Shown piece by piece: positions 1 to 8,610 of a stretch of DNA of 64,000 bases; position 1 is the stretch's first letter; each line of letters opens with the position of its first letter. The notes beneath the pieces were generated by a model that was not told where the DNA came from, did not search any database, and saw only the letters and a list, made by a program, of their open reading frames with translations. The DNA lies in the NCBI RefSeq assembly GCF_002835995.1, contig NZ_PJBZ01000053.1:1-64000 (forward strand). Reading direction: 5' to 3'. The position numbers were made by a program, and so were the translations under genes. Origin of the DNA: Psychromonas sp. Urea-02u-13 (GTDB lineage Bacteria > Pseudomonadota > Gammaproteobacteria > Enterobacterales > Psychromonadaceae).

Positions 1-1
1 T

Positions 2-379
2 ATAGACCACTTTAAAAAAGTGAATGATAGCTATGGCCATGACGTGGGCGACCAAGTATTAAAATATTTTGCAATGATTGCCAGTAAGGGCTTACGCAGT
101 GACCAAAGAATTGGACGCTTTGGTGGTGAGGAGTGGTTAGTTGTTTTACCTAATGCAAAACCTGCTGAGCTTGATAACAAATTTAAACAGTTACTAAAGG
201 CTTATCAGGAGAATAGACCAACAACACTGCCTGAAGAACTCGTGCTAAGTTTCAGTATGGGTGTCGTGATCGCTGAGACTGGTGATAATCGTTCTGTTCA
301 GGATCTATTAAAGCAAGCTGATGTCGCGCTTTATAAAGCCAAGGTGGATGGCCGTGGCTGTTACGAGGTTGCTAAATAG
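2..379 (+). CDS. GGDEF-domain protein, C-terminal part (cut by window start)
   Basis: The frame is open from base 2, so the gene begins outside the window and only its last 125 codons are seen. They form the core of a diguanylate cyclase domain: the substrate-binding stretch IDHFKKVNDSYGHDVGD, then RFGGEEW as the active-site loop (a GGEEW form of GGDEF), and the closing helix with ADVALYKAKVDGRG. GGDEF domains make cyclic di-GMP from two GTP. The GGEEF-type signature is usually compatible with activity. Any sensor domain lies upstream and cannot be seen. The stop is followed by the convergent yaiI gene 33 bases away. Confidence 0.9.
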   Translation: MDHFKKVNDSYGHDVGDQVLKYFAMIASKGLRSDQRIGRFGGEEWLVVLPNAKPAELDNKFKQLLKAYQENRPTTLPEELVLSFSMGVVIAETGDNRSVQDLLKQADVALYKAKVDGRGCYEVAK

Positions 380-411
380 ACTCAATAAATCGCGTTAGCT
401 TAATGGTCGCG

Positions 412-870
412 CTATTTGTTAAGGCGTTTGCTTTTTTGTAGCCACTTATCTAATGCATTAGCAAAGCTTTGTTTTTCTTTATCACCAAACTTATTCGGTC
501 CACCGCTTATTTGTCCTGTGTTACGTAATTCCTCTGCCAAATTTCGCATCGCTAATCTCTGGCGAACATTTTCAGGGGTATAAAGCTCTCCACGAGGATT
601 TAGCGCCGTCACACCCTTTTCAACAATCTCTGCCGCCAATGGAATATCTTGGGTTATCACTAAATCTTCAGCTTGAACATGCATTGAAATGTAATTGTCC
701 GCCACATCAAACCCTTGGGCAACTTGAACCGTTTTAATGAGCTCTCTACGTGGCACTGGGAGTGGACTGTTTGCGACAAAAACAAGCGCGACACCTGTAC
801 GCTCACTGGCACGAATTACCATTTCTCGGACGGGAACGGGGCAAGCATCAGCATCTATCCAAATTGTCAT
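412..870 (-). CDS. yaiI: UPF0178 (YaiI/YqxD) family protein
   Basis: A 152-residue protein, the usual length of the family. It starts with the signature IWIDADACPVPVRE and has the conserved internal stretches VANSPLPVPRRELI, DLVITQDIPLA and NPRGELYTPENVRQ. The fold is related to PIN-type nucleases and the acidic residues of the DADAC motif suggest metal binding, but no reaction is established for the family. It is soluble, without signal peptide or membrane segments. It stands alone, convergent with the GGDEF gene. Identity is clear; function is not. Confidence 0.93.
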   Translation of the reverse strand: MTIWIDADACPVPVREMVIRASERTGVALVFVANSPLPVPRRELIKTVQVAQGFDVADNYISMHVQAEDLVITQDIPLAAEIVEKGVTALNPRGELYTPENVRQRLAMRNLAEELRNTGQISGGPNKFGDKEKQSFANALDKWLQKSKRLNK

Positions 871-1143
871 TTTTATCTACCTGTTTAAAAAAGTGTATTT
901 TACACCGATGATCGCGTGAGCTGCAAATTCAGTTATATCAATTGAGTCGAGCCTATGATCTCTTCTCAAAGGTTATTTTTTACTGCGCATCATTGTGCAG
1001 GCCCTTCCTTAATTTATATTAAATTTGACTACAACGGATAAATCCAGCGTCAGTCTTTTGACCAGTACTTTTATCTGAATATCCCTCTGATTTTAAATCA
1101 TTTATAGATAACTTAAATACCTATAAATAATTGCAATTACATT

Positions 1144-1156
1144 GATAATAATTATC
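1144..1156. promoter_or_regulatory. Fur box upstream of the siderophore receptor
   Basis: GATAATAATTATC is a perfect 6-1-6 inverted repeat, and one more matching base on the left gives TGATAAT-A-ATTATCG. This is the core of the Fur operator. It lies 68 bases before the receptor start, so iron-loaded Fur would repress the operon. The rest of 871-1224 is AT-rich spacer in which I see no other site. Confidence 0.85.
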
Positions 1157-1224
1157 GTTTCTATTTACTTGTTGGTATTAATCTATTAAATTGCACGCCT
1201 TGATCTTTTAAAGGAATAATCTGG

Positions 1225-3249
1225 ATGATTAAAAAGCATATAAGTATATCGAAATTAAGCGTCGCAATTACCCTAGCATTAAGTAGTTATAATGCAGTCG
1301 CAGAACAAAAAAAAGTGACTGAAACGATGCAAGTGGTGGGTGAGAAAAATCAAAGCTACCGCGCGGAGAATAACAATAGTGCGTTAAAAACCGATGTCGC
1401 GTTACTACAAATTCCACAAGCGGTTTCAGTTGTTGGTGAGCAAGAGATTGCAGATAAAGGGGCGTTGGTATTAGGTGATGCATTAAAAGGTGTTCCTGGA
1501 ATTAATGCACCTTCCGGCGAAGGAGCACGTGATCATTTCACCATCCGTGGTTACGATGCTTTATACGATGTTTATCGTAATGGGTTACGCGATGGTAGTA
1601 ATAATCAAGCTTACCGTAGCATGAGTAATATCGAACGCATTGAAGTGATCAAAGGATCTGCGGGTGCGCTTTATGGGCGAGGCAGTGCGGGTGGTTTGAT
1701 TAACTTAGTGACAAAAAAAGCAGACCGTGATGTGGCTGAAATTAAGTTACAAGCAGGTAGTTTTAATCGCTTAGGGGTGAGTGCCGACTTAGGTGGGGCG
1801 TTAACGGAAACACTCAGTAGTCGATTGAATATCGAGTATAATCAAGGCGATAGTCATGTTGATAGGGCTGATCACAGTACTTTATTTATTGCGCCAACTT
1901 TTCGCCTAACACTAGGCCAAGATACGCTCGTTGATATCGATATCGAATATATGGATCAACAGGTAACCCCTATTCGTGGCATACCTTCTGTGGATGGCGA
2001 ACCTATTGATGTTGATAGTAGTACTTCCTATGCAAGCAGCAGTGATTTTCAAGAAAACAGTTCAATCAATGCCGCTATCAATCTACAGCATCATTTTAAT
2101 GAACAAACGCATTTGACCACTAAAGCTTATTATTCTCGTGTTGAAATGGAGCAAGCGGGTACGCGTAATGTAAAAGTCACCGACGAGACACTGCAGCGTA
2201 AAGTCGTTGCTTTTGCTTTTGACCCACAGCAAGATATGGGCATGCAAAGCGAATTAAACTTACACTTTGGTATGCATCAGCTATTAATTGGAGGTGATGC
2301 AAACCGTATGAAACGTGTTAGTACTTCAGGCGGTACGACTGCACCTGATTCCCCTCTTTATAATCCCAGTGATTTTACTTACTCGCGACCAGAATTATCA
2401 CCTAATCGTACTAATCAAGTTGACTCAACGGCTCTGTATTTACAAGACATGATCAGCTTTAATGATGCTTGGAAATTGTCATTAAGCGCCCGTTATGACT
2501 GGATCACGAGCACACAAGATAAACATTCAGGCGAACAGTTTGAGATTAAAGATGATAACTTAAGCCCGCGAGCGGGGCTTGTTTTTCTACCTTTAGAAAA
2601 TATGGCGATCTATACAACGATTGGGCGTTCATACGCATTACCTTGGGGTGGGATTTATGCTGCGCCAACAAAAGCTGCATTACTTAAAACAGACCTGAGT
2701 GAATTAGGTTTTAAAGTGGACTTATTTGATGAAAGTCTAACCTTCAATACTGCTATTTTTAATATTGAACGCGAGAATGCACAAACAGATGAGCAAGGCG
2801 TGGTTGTTGAGGTGAATAACGATCGTCATCAAGGTATTGAATTTGAACTAAAGGGCGAGCTTTTAAAAGATTGGCAAATCAGTTCTGGTTACACATATTT
2901 AGATGCCGAAAACCAAGATACAGGTTATCAGCCTAATGATGTGCCTATGCACACAGCATCACTTTGGAATACTTACCAATTAACAGCCGATTTTAAAATA
3001 GGGGGAGGAATTACTTATATTGGCGATCGTTATGTTGGCGGGAAAGAAGCGGTTAAATTGCAGGCTTATAATACCATTGACCTAATGGCGAGTTATCAGT
3101 GGAAGTCGCATCTAATTCAATTGAACGTGAATAATGCAACCAATCAAGACTATTACATCGGTGCAACCGGTGGTGGCAGTGGATCAACACAAATTAACCA
3201 AGGAGCTCCTGCTAACGCGAATTTAACTTATAGTTATGCATTCATGTAA
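1225..3249 (+). CDS. TonB-dependent siderophore receptor
   Basis: A 674-residue outer membrane receptor that would import a ferric siderophore using TonB energy. A signal peptide ending near AVA-EQ is followed by a TonB-box-like ETMQVV. The plug domain covers about residues 50-165, with IPQAVSVV, FTIRGYDA and IEVIKGSAGALYGRGSAGGLINLVTKK, all typical of the TonB-siderophore receptor family. The rest is the 22-strand barrel, including a NLSPRAGLVFLP stretch. The end, TYSYAFM, is slightly unusual because barrels normally finish with Phe. It is the first gene of a Fur-boxed operon with a matching ABC importer. The siderophore cannot be read from the sequence. The start is supported by AAGGA ten bases upstream. 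Confidence 0.93.
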   Translation: MIKKHISISKLSVAITLALSSYNAVAEQKKVTETMQVVGEKNQSYRAENNNSALKTDVALLQIPQAVSVVGEQEIADKGALVLGDALKGVPGINAPSGEGARDHFTIRGYDALYDVYRNGLRDGSNNQAYRSMSNIERIEVIKGSAGALYGRGSAGGLINLVTKKADRDVAEIKLQAGSFNRLGVSADLGGALTETLSSRLNIEYNQGDSHVDRADHSTLFIAPTFRLTLGQDTLVDIDIEYMDQQVTPIRGIPSVDGEPIDVDSSTSYASSSDFQENSSINAAINLQHHFNEQTHLTTKAYYSRVEMEQAGTRNVKVTDETLQRKVVAFAFDPQQDMGMQSELNLHFGMHQLLIGGDANRMKRVSTSGGTTAPDSPLYNPSDFTYSRPELSPNRTNQVDSTALYLQDMISFNDAWKLSLSARYDWITSTQDKHSGEQFEIKDDNLSPRAGLVFLPLENMAIYTTIGRSYALPWGGIYAAPTKAALLKTDLSELGFKVDLFDESLTFNTAIFNIERENAQTDEQGVVVEVNNDRHQGIEFELKGELLKDWQISSGYTYLDAENQDTGYQPNDVPMHTASLWNTYQLTADFKIGGGITYIGDRYVGGKEAVKLQAYNTIDLMASYQWKSHLIQLNVNNATNQDYYIGATGGGSGSTQINQGAPANANLTYSYAFM

Positions 3250-3255
3250 TTATTG

Positions 3256-4353
3256 ATGAAATTCTTTTTACTGCTGTTCTGTTTAGCTTTACCTGTAGTG
3301 GGTAAAGCTTTTGTTGTAACTGACTTGTCTGGCAGGCAAGTTACCTTTAAACAAGCACCTAAAAACATCATGCTCTCGGAAGGGCGCATGTTGTATTTGG
3401 TGATGGCGTTACAACCCAATAAAGTTGATCACAATATCGTTGCGATGGCCGATGACCTGCAAAAAGCAGATATTGATACTTGGTCTAAAGTCACCCAACT
3501 TTTCCCTCAATTATTAAATAAACCTGTTATTGCGAGTCCCGCTACTGGGCAATTTAATGTCGAACAAGCTTTTATATTAAATACAGATCTGGTTTTATTT
3601 AGCCTATCGCAACTCAATAACCTTAAACAATCACAAAGCCTAAAACAGCTGGATGCACTGGGTATTGATTATTTATTCATTGATTATCGACTCAATATTG
3701 CTGAGTATTTAATCCCGAGCATGTTGATATTAGGGCAAGTTTTTGAACAAACTGAGCAAGCGATAAAATTCCAATTGTTTGTTGAGAAACAGCAAGCAAC
3801 AGTGGCGCAAGTATTAAACAAAATATCTATTAAAAAGCCTTTGTTATTAATAGAGCGCGCCGCTGGAATTAACGGAGAGACGTGTTGTCGTGTATTTGGA
3901 CAAGCTAGTTTTGGTGAGTTTGCACAATCGGCAGGTGCAAATAATTGGGGAAGTTTAAAAACCTCTGGTGTATCGGTCGACTTGAATCCTGAAGCGCTAT
4001 TAGTTGAAGAGTTTGATGTAGTGATTGCAACCAGTGGTAACTGGACACATAAAAAGCAAAGCATTGCACCTGCTCTTGGTTATTTAGCACAGCCAACTCA
4101 AGTAAAAATGGGAGTCAATGCATTAGTAAATCGTAAGGGCTGGCAAAGCATGAAAGCGATTCAAGAGAAGGATTTTTATGTTATATGGCACCAGTTTTAT
4201 AATCACCCTGGGTATTTTGTCGCGGTGCAACAAATGGCGAAGTGGCTACACCCGGATTTATTTTCTGATTTAAACCCGGCACAAACTTGGGCTGACTATC
4301 ATCAACAATTTATGCCTTTTCCGCTACAAGGCATTTTTTGGAGCAAATTATGA
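3256..4353 (+). CDS. Siderophore/iron-complex ABC transporter substrate-binding protein
   Basis: A 365-residue periplasmic binding protein of the FecB/BtuF type. It has a signal peptide (MKFFLLLFCLALPVVGKA) followed by VTDLSGRQVTFKQAPKNI, the normal opening of class III binding proteins, where two lobes are joined by a long helix. I chose ATG 3256; a TTG directly before it is also in frame. Only six bases separate it from the receptor stop, and its own TGA overlaps the ATG of the permease. It would hand the siderophore from the receptor to the inner membrane pump. It has no lipobox Cys, so it should be soluble. Confidence 0.88.
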   Translation: MKFFLLLFCLALPVVGKAFVVTDLSGRQVTFKQAPKNIMLSEGRMLYLVMALQPNKVDHNIVAMADDLQKADIDTWSKVTQLFPQLLNKPVIASPATGQFNVEQAFILNTDLVLFSLSQLNNLKQSQSLKQLDALGIDYLFIDYRLNIAEYLIPSMLILGQVFEQTEQAIKFQLFVEKQQATVAQVLNKISIKKPLLLIERAAGINGETCCRVFGQASFGEFAQSAGANNWGSLKTSGVSVDLNPEALLVEEFDVVIATSGNWTHKKQSIAPALGYLAQPTQVKMGVNALVNRKGWQSMKAIQEKDFYVIWHQFYNHPGYFVAVQQMAKWLHPDLFSDLNPAQTWADYHQQFMPFPLQGIFWSKL

Positions 4354-5378
4354 TGCTCGTTAATCAAGTTTACCGTCGCCAGCGATTGGTTAAGGTCCTT
4401 ATCTTAATCACCTTAGCGTTGCTTTTGTTGGTTAGTTTCTTGTGGGATCTTGCCTCGGGTCCAAGCCGTTACGGATTAACAGAGGTTGTATCTTGTATCG
4501 TGGATTGTCAGGATAAAAAGTTAGACCTAATTCTTTGGCAGATTCGCATGCCAGTGGCATTAATGGCGGTCTTAATTGGCGCTATGCTCGCTTGTGCGGG
4601 TTCGCAAATGCAAACTATTTTAAATAACCCACTAGCCGATCCCTTCACGCTTGGAATCTCAGCGGCGGCTGCCTTTGGTGCAGCATTAGCCTTTGTTTTA
4701 GATTGGGGGTTGTTACCTGTTGCAGGCCTGTATTTAGTCTCTGTGAATGCTTTTTTCTTTGCCATGCTTAGCGCTTTGATTTTATTTGCGATCAGTCGAA
4801 TGCGCGGAATGGGTTATCAGACATTAGTGCTTGCTGGTATTGCGCTCATGTTTACTTTCAATGCATTACTGGCATTTTTGCAATACATCGCCAGTGAAGA
4901 TGCACTGCAACAATTGATATTTTGGACGCTGGGTTCATTAGGTCGTGCAAGTTATGAGAAGGTCTTAATTTGTGCTGTGGTATTAAGTGTGACCGTCGCA
5001 ATATTGTGGCGTTATCGTGATCAATTAACCGCGTTACGCTTTGGTGACCAACAAGCCATCAGCATGGGCGTTAATGTTAATCGATTACGTTTAATGACCT
5101 TATTACTGTGTGCATTATTAGCATCGGTTGCCGTAGCGTTTGTTGGCACCATTGGTTTTATTGGTTTAGTTGCCCCGCATATAGCGCGATTATTATTAGG
5201 AGAAGATCAGCGCTTCTTTTTGATCGGTAGCATGTTAACAGGCGCCATTTTATTATCACTGGCGAGTGTTTTTAGTAAGTTAGTGATCACTGGCGTATTA
5301 CTGCCTGTGGGTATTACTACGTCACTAACTGGCATACCTTGCTTCTTTATTTTAATTTTCAGTATTAGGCAAAAATAA
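4350..5378 (+). CDS. FecCD-family iron-siderophore ABC permease
   Basis: A 342-residue inner membrane permease with about nine to ten hydrophobic segments. It carries family hallmarks: RMPVALMAVLIGAMLACAGSQ, NPLADPFTLGIS and FVGTIGFIGLVAPHIAR, the last being the coupling region that contacts the ATPase. ATG 4350 overlaps the upstream TGA (ATGA) and has GGAG at a good distance. A TTG at 4338 gives a four-residue longer form. A single permease gene implies a homodimer. It forms an importer with the flanking binding protein and ATPase. Confidence 0.92.
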   Translation: MMLVNQVYRRQRLVKVLILITLALLLLVSFLWDLASGPSRYGLTEVVSCIVDCQDKKLDLILWQIRMPVALMAVLIGAMLACAGSQMQTILNNPLADPFTLGISAAAAFGAALAFVLDWGLLPVAGLYLVSVNAFFFAMLSALILFAISRMRGMGYQTLVLAGIALMFTFNALLAFLQYIASEDALQQLIFWTLGSLGRASYEKVLICAVVLSVTVAILWRYRDQLTALRFGDQQAISMGVNVNRLRLMTLLLCALLASVAVAFVGTIGFIGLVAPHIARLLLGEDQRFFLIGSMLTGAILLSLASVFSKLVITGVLLPVGITTSLTGIPCFFILIFSIRQK

Positions 5379-5379
5379 A

Positions 5380-6150
5380 ATGAGCTTAAGGTTAAGTGAA
5401 CTTCACTTTTATTACGGTGATAATAAGGTCCTTGATGGTTTTGATTGCGAAGCTATTAAGGGCGGTCTGTTAACTGCATTGATTGGTGCAAATGGCACGG
5501 GTAAATCGAGTTTGTTTCGGGTGATTGCTGGTATTAGCAAAGTGAAAAAAGGTTATATTCATTTAAATGGTCAGGACCTTAGCCTATTAACATTAGGACA
5601 ACGCGTAGCATCAGTCTGTTACGTACCTCAGCTAAGCGAAAGCCAAATTCGCTTATCGGTATTTGAAGCTTTAATGCTTGCACTGAGTTTAAATAAGTCG
5701 GGGTTATCGCAACAGATAAAAGAACATAAAGTCGAAGAGGTTTTATGTTTACTCAATATCAGCTCATTAGCGAACCAATTATTATGCCATTTGAGTGGAG
5801 GGCAAAAGCAACTTGTTGCATTAGGCCAAGGTTTGATACGCGATCCGAAGGTCTTATTATTAGATGAACCAACCAGTGCATTAGATTTGGAGCATCAATT
5901 ACGTATTCTAAGCTTGCTCAGTAAGTATGTGCGCGTTAATAAAATGATCTGTATTATTGCGATTCATGACTTAAATTTAGTGAGTCGATTTTTCCCACAA
6001 TTAATCGCTCTTAAGCAAGGTAAATGCATTGCACAGGGAGTAACAAAAACAACATTAAATTCAGCGCTATCTGAGCAATTGTTTGCCGTTAAATTAGATA
6101 AGCACAATAGTGATTATGGTTACGATTTATTGGATGCACAATTACTTTAA
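5380..6150 (+). CDS. Iron-siderophore ABC transporter ATP-binding protein
   Basis: A 256-residue cytoplasmic ATPase of the FecE/FhuC/BtuD type. Walker A is GANGTGKSS, the ABC signature is LSGGQKQ, and Walker B is VLLLDEP followed by TSALDLEHQ. The switch His is in IIAIHDLNLVSRFF. It starts one base after the permease stop, so it is translationally coupled, and it is the last gene of the Fur-regulated operon. I see no clear terminator after it. Confidence 0.94.
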   Translation: MSLRLSELHFYYGDNKVLDGFDCEAIKGGLLTALIGANGTGKSSLFRVIAGISKVKKGYIHLNGQDLSLLTLGQRVASVCYVPQLSESQIRLSVFEALMLALSLNKSGLSQQIKEHKVEEVLCLLNISSLANQLLCHLSGGQKQLVALGQGLIRDPKVLLLDEPTSALDLEHQLRILSLLSKYVRVNKMICIIAIHDLNLVSRFFPQLIALKQGKCIAQGVTKTTLNSALSEQLFAVKLDKHNSDYGYDLLDAQLL

Positions 6151-6357
6151 TGAGAGATATAGAAAGTCATTCTTATTAACGGCTTAAAGTTATCGAGTGG
6201 CGCTGTGAACTGCTTCTGTGCCTTATTATTACTCGCTTTAATAGTGCCCATGGCAGACGTTTTTTAAGAAAGTATTTTAAATAGAAAATGTTAGATATGA
6301 GAATAAATAATTAGCTTTTTTACCTCTCAAAAAGTTTATGTATCAATCAAATAGATG

Positions 6358-6385
6358 TTGACAGCTTTCAGAAGCAAGCTATAAT
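6358..6385 (+). promoter_or_regulatory. Consensus sigma-70 promoter of the cold-shock gene
   Basis: TTGACA at 6358-6363, a 16-base spacer and TATAAT at 6380-6385: both boxes match the consensus exactly. Transcription would start near 6392, leaving a 5' untranslated leader of about 143 bases before the cold-shock ATG. Cold-induced cspA genes have a similarly long leader. A small hairpin (CCTTG/CAAGG, 6488-6502) lies in the leader. Confidence 0.75.
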
Positions 6386-6534
6386 CTTGTTAGCTTGAAA
6401 GTTCGTTTTATATTTATGTTCAATTTGTTCCGTATTATGTACCGAATCCTATACATCATAAGTAATAGCAACACTTCTAGCCAAATGCCTTGATTTACAA
6501 GGTTAAATTACTCAAATTAAATAGGATGACTATT

Positions 6535-6744
6535 ATGTCTACAACTACTACTGGTACAGTAAAATGGTTCAACGAATCTAAAGGTTTTGGTTTCATCGAG
6601 CAAGAAAACGGTCCTGACGTTTTCGCACATTTCTCTGCAATCGCAAGCACTGGTTTTAAAACTCTTGCTGAAGGCCAAAAAGTACAGTTTACTGTTACTC
6701 AAGGTCAAAAAGGCCCTCAAGCAGAAAACATCGTAGCTCTTTAA
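6535..6744 (+). CDS. Cold-shock protein, CspA family
   Basis: A 69-residue single cold-shock domain, the normal length. RNP1 is KGFGFIEQ and RNP2 is DVFAHFSAI. The opening [12 protein letters not shown] and the ending [11 protein letters not shown] are family standards. It binds single-stranded RNA and DNA and melts RNA structure. The ATG at 6535 has AGGA nine bases upstream; an in-frame TTG at 6490 would add 15 residues unlike the family, so I rejected it. The exact-consensus promoter and long leader suggest high, possibly cold-controlled expression. Which of the Csp paralogs it is cannot be decided here. Confidence 0.95.
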   Translation: MSTTTTGTVKWFNESKGFGFIEQENGPDVFAHFSAIASTGFKTLAEGQKVQFTVTQGQKGPQAENIVAL

Positions 6745-6788
6745 TATTGCTTCGATGGACTTTAATTAGTCCATTCTGATTGAATAGA

Positions 6789-6816
6789 AGGTAATCCTAA
6801 GGGGTTGCCTTTTTTT
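6789..6816 (+). terminator. Rho-independent terminator after the cold-shock gene
   Basis: A nine-pair stem (AGGTAATCC / GGGTTGCCT with G-U pairs), a four-base loop and seven T. A second hairpin, ATGGACT/AGTCCAT at 6755-6774, lies between the stop codon and this stem. Confidence 0.85.
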
Positions 6817-6837
6817 ATGTCTGTAAGAAAATTATTG

Positions 6838-6921
6838 AGCTAACAGCTAACAGCTAACAGCTAACAGCTAACAGCTAACAGCTAACAGCTAACAGCTAAC
6901 AGCTAACAGCTAACAGCTAAC
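6838..6921. repeat. Heptanucleotide tandem repeat, 12 copies of AGCTAAC
   Basis: Twelve identical copies of a 7-base unit in 84 bases. The array ends directly beside the stop codon of the sensor kinase on the minus strand (6923-6925). See the related arrays at 32409, 44572 and 59373. Confidence 0.97.
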
Positions 6922-6922
6922 A

Positions 6923-8497
6923 TTAATTCAGCGGTAAAATAACCGTAAAGGTACTGCCTTTTCCTATTTCACTGGAAACTTGGAACTCACCTTTATGTTG
7001 ATGGATAATTGAGTAACTAATTGATAACCCAAGACCCGTACCTCGGCCTAGTGCTTTGGTGGTATAAAAAGGGGTGAAAATATCGTCCAGTTTACTGGGT
7101 TCAATGCCGCTACCACTGTCAGATACTTCAATATAGAGTTTGCCCTGTTTATCGTGCGCTTTAATAAATACGACTTTCTCATCACACTCTTCAACAGCAT
7201 CCTTAGCGTTGATCAACAGGTTTACTAATACTTGTTCTATTTGAGTTTTATTACATAAAATAGAGGGCAATGAAGGCGGTAGTACTTGCCTCAGCTCAAC
7301 GTCTTCTTGGTTATATTGGTTAATCACAATGTTGATAACATTTTCAAAAATATTGGCTGGTGTCTCTTGGTTATAATTATCAAGTTCACTATCACGGCCA
7401 AAGCTGCCTACCTGTTTTACTATTTTCTCAATGCGCTCTACCTGCGATAAAATGGCACGAAAACTTTTGTCTACTAAACGATAATCTTGTTTTTGTAAGC
7501 TCTCTTGGCACATATCTGCATGAATACAAATAACCTGTAAGGGTTGGTTAATTTCGTGGGCGATGCCGGTGGCAATTTCACCTAGGGAGGAAAGCTTATT
7601 CGATTGTATTAATTTTGACTTACTTGCCTTAAAGTCTTTGTTAATTGTTTTTAGATTTGTTTTTTGCACACTAAGTTGAAGGCGCATATTTTTATTCATG
7701 CGTATTAAGTAAAAAAGTTGTGCTAATAAAATAGAGAGAATCAAACCAATAACCGCAGAGTATTGGTAAAAATGGTGTTGATGGATTGGCCATACTATTA
7801 ATTTCCAATGATGACCGAGTAGAGGAATAGTGAACTGCTGTTTCACATCATGAATTAAGACACCTTCAGGCAACACAGTATAAATAGTACGCCCGGTCTC
7901 CGATAATGAAAACGGATAGGTTATTTGAAACATAGCGACTTGCTGATCAAGTAACTGAGTAATGTTCAGCGTTGACTGTAAATAGCCAATTAACTTTTTA
8001 TTGATAAATAGAGGTGCGTGTTGGTAAACAATCACCTGATTGTCTTCCTGTATTACATGTTTGCTCTGAAATGTTGTTGCTTTTTCTGTCTCACTAAGTT
8101 GTTTATTAAGGGGGAACAAATACTTAGCCTGCTGTAATAGCTCGGTATCGCTAGCAAAATAATGCTGTGATTTATTTTCAATGGTTAGCGTGGGTTGAGG
8201 TGCCAACAGATAAATGCTGATATTGCTCATGTTAGGAAGTAGCGTAACTAATGACGTGCTGTATTGTTGCCAATTTTCGTTTATCGCCTGAATTGATTTC
8301 AAGCGTTGCGCTGTAATAGATAATTGCTTTGCGTGTAACAGTATTTGTTGCTGTACGGTATGAGTAATTGACTGGCTCTGGGTTATTAGTTCTTGCTTTT
8401 GATCGTTTAATTCAACTTGCTGAAAATTTTTGGTTACTATATATGTTGCGAATAAGCCAATAATAAAAAGGAGAATACTATATAGATTCAATTTCAA
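6923..8497 (-). CDS. Membrane sensor histidine kinase (orphan)
   Basis: A 524-residue kinase. One membrane segment near residues 8-22 and another near 245-266 bracket a periplasmic sensor of about 220 residues. A short coiled linker leads to the HisKA domain with GIAHEINQPLQV (phospho-acceptor His about 314). The ATPase domain has the N-box NLLINAKDAVEE, G1 DSGSGIEP and G2 GRGTGLGLSIS. The arrangement is that of the DctB/NtrB-like group. No response regulator gene is adjacent, so the partner is encoded elsewhere. The sensed signal is unknown. Confidence 0.92.
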   Translation of the reverse strand: MKLNLYSILLFIIGLFATYIVTKNFQQVELNDQKQELITQSQSITHTVQQQILLHAKQLSITAQRLKSIQAINENWQQYSTSLVTLLPNMSNISIYLLAPQPTLTIENKSQHYFASDTELLQQAKYLFPLNKQLSETEKATTFQSKHVIQEDNQVIVYQHAPLFINKKLIGYLQSTLNITQLLDQQVAMFQITYPFSLSETGRTIYTVLPEGVLIHDVKQQFTIPLLGHHWKLIVWPIHQHHFYQYSAVIGLILSILLAQLFYLIRMNKNMRLQLSVQKTNLKTINKDFKASKSKLIQSNKLSSLGEIATGIAHEINQPLQVICIHADMCQESLQKQDYRLVDKSFRAILSQVERIEKIVKQVGSFGRDSELDNYNQETPANIFENVINIVINQYNQEDVELRQVLPPSLPSILCNKTQIEQVLVNLLINAKDAVEECDEKVVFIKAHDKQGKLYIEVSDSGSGIEPSKLDDIFTPFYTTKALGRGTGLGLSISYSIIHQHKGEFQVSSEIGKGSTFTVILPLN

Positions 8498-8610
8498 CTT
8501 AGTTCCTTATCTCTGTATAATATGTCTAATAATTGAGGTCATCATAGCTTAAAAGAATAAAAAGATTCAATTCGAGCTAACGCTTTTAAAAAAACAGCAA
8601 AGGAATTTAG

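Noticed and set aside
6838-6921. CRISPR-like array
   Set aside because: The 7-base units are contiguous with no spacers, far too short for CRISPR repeats, and no cas genes are present.
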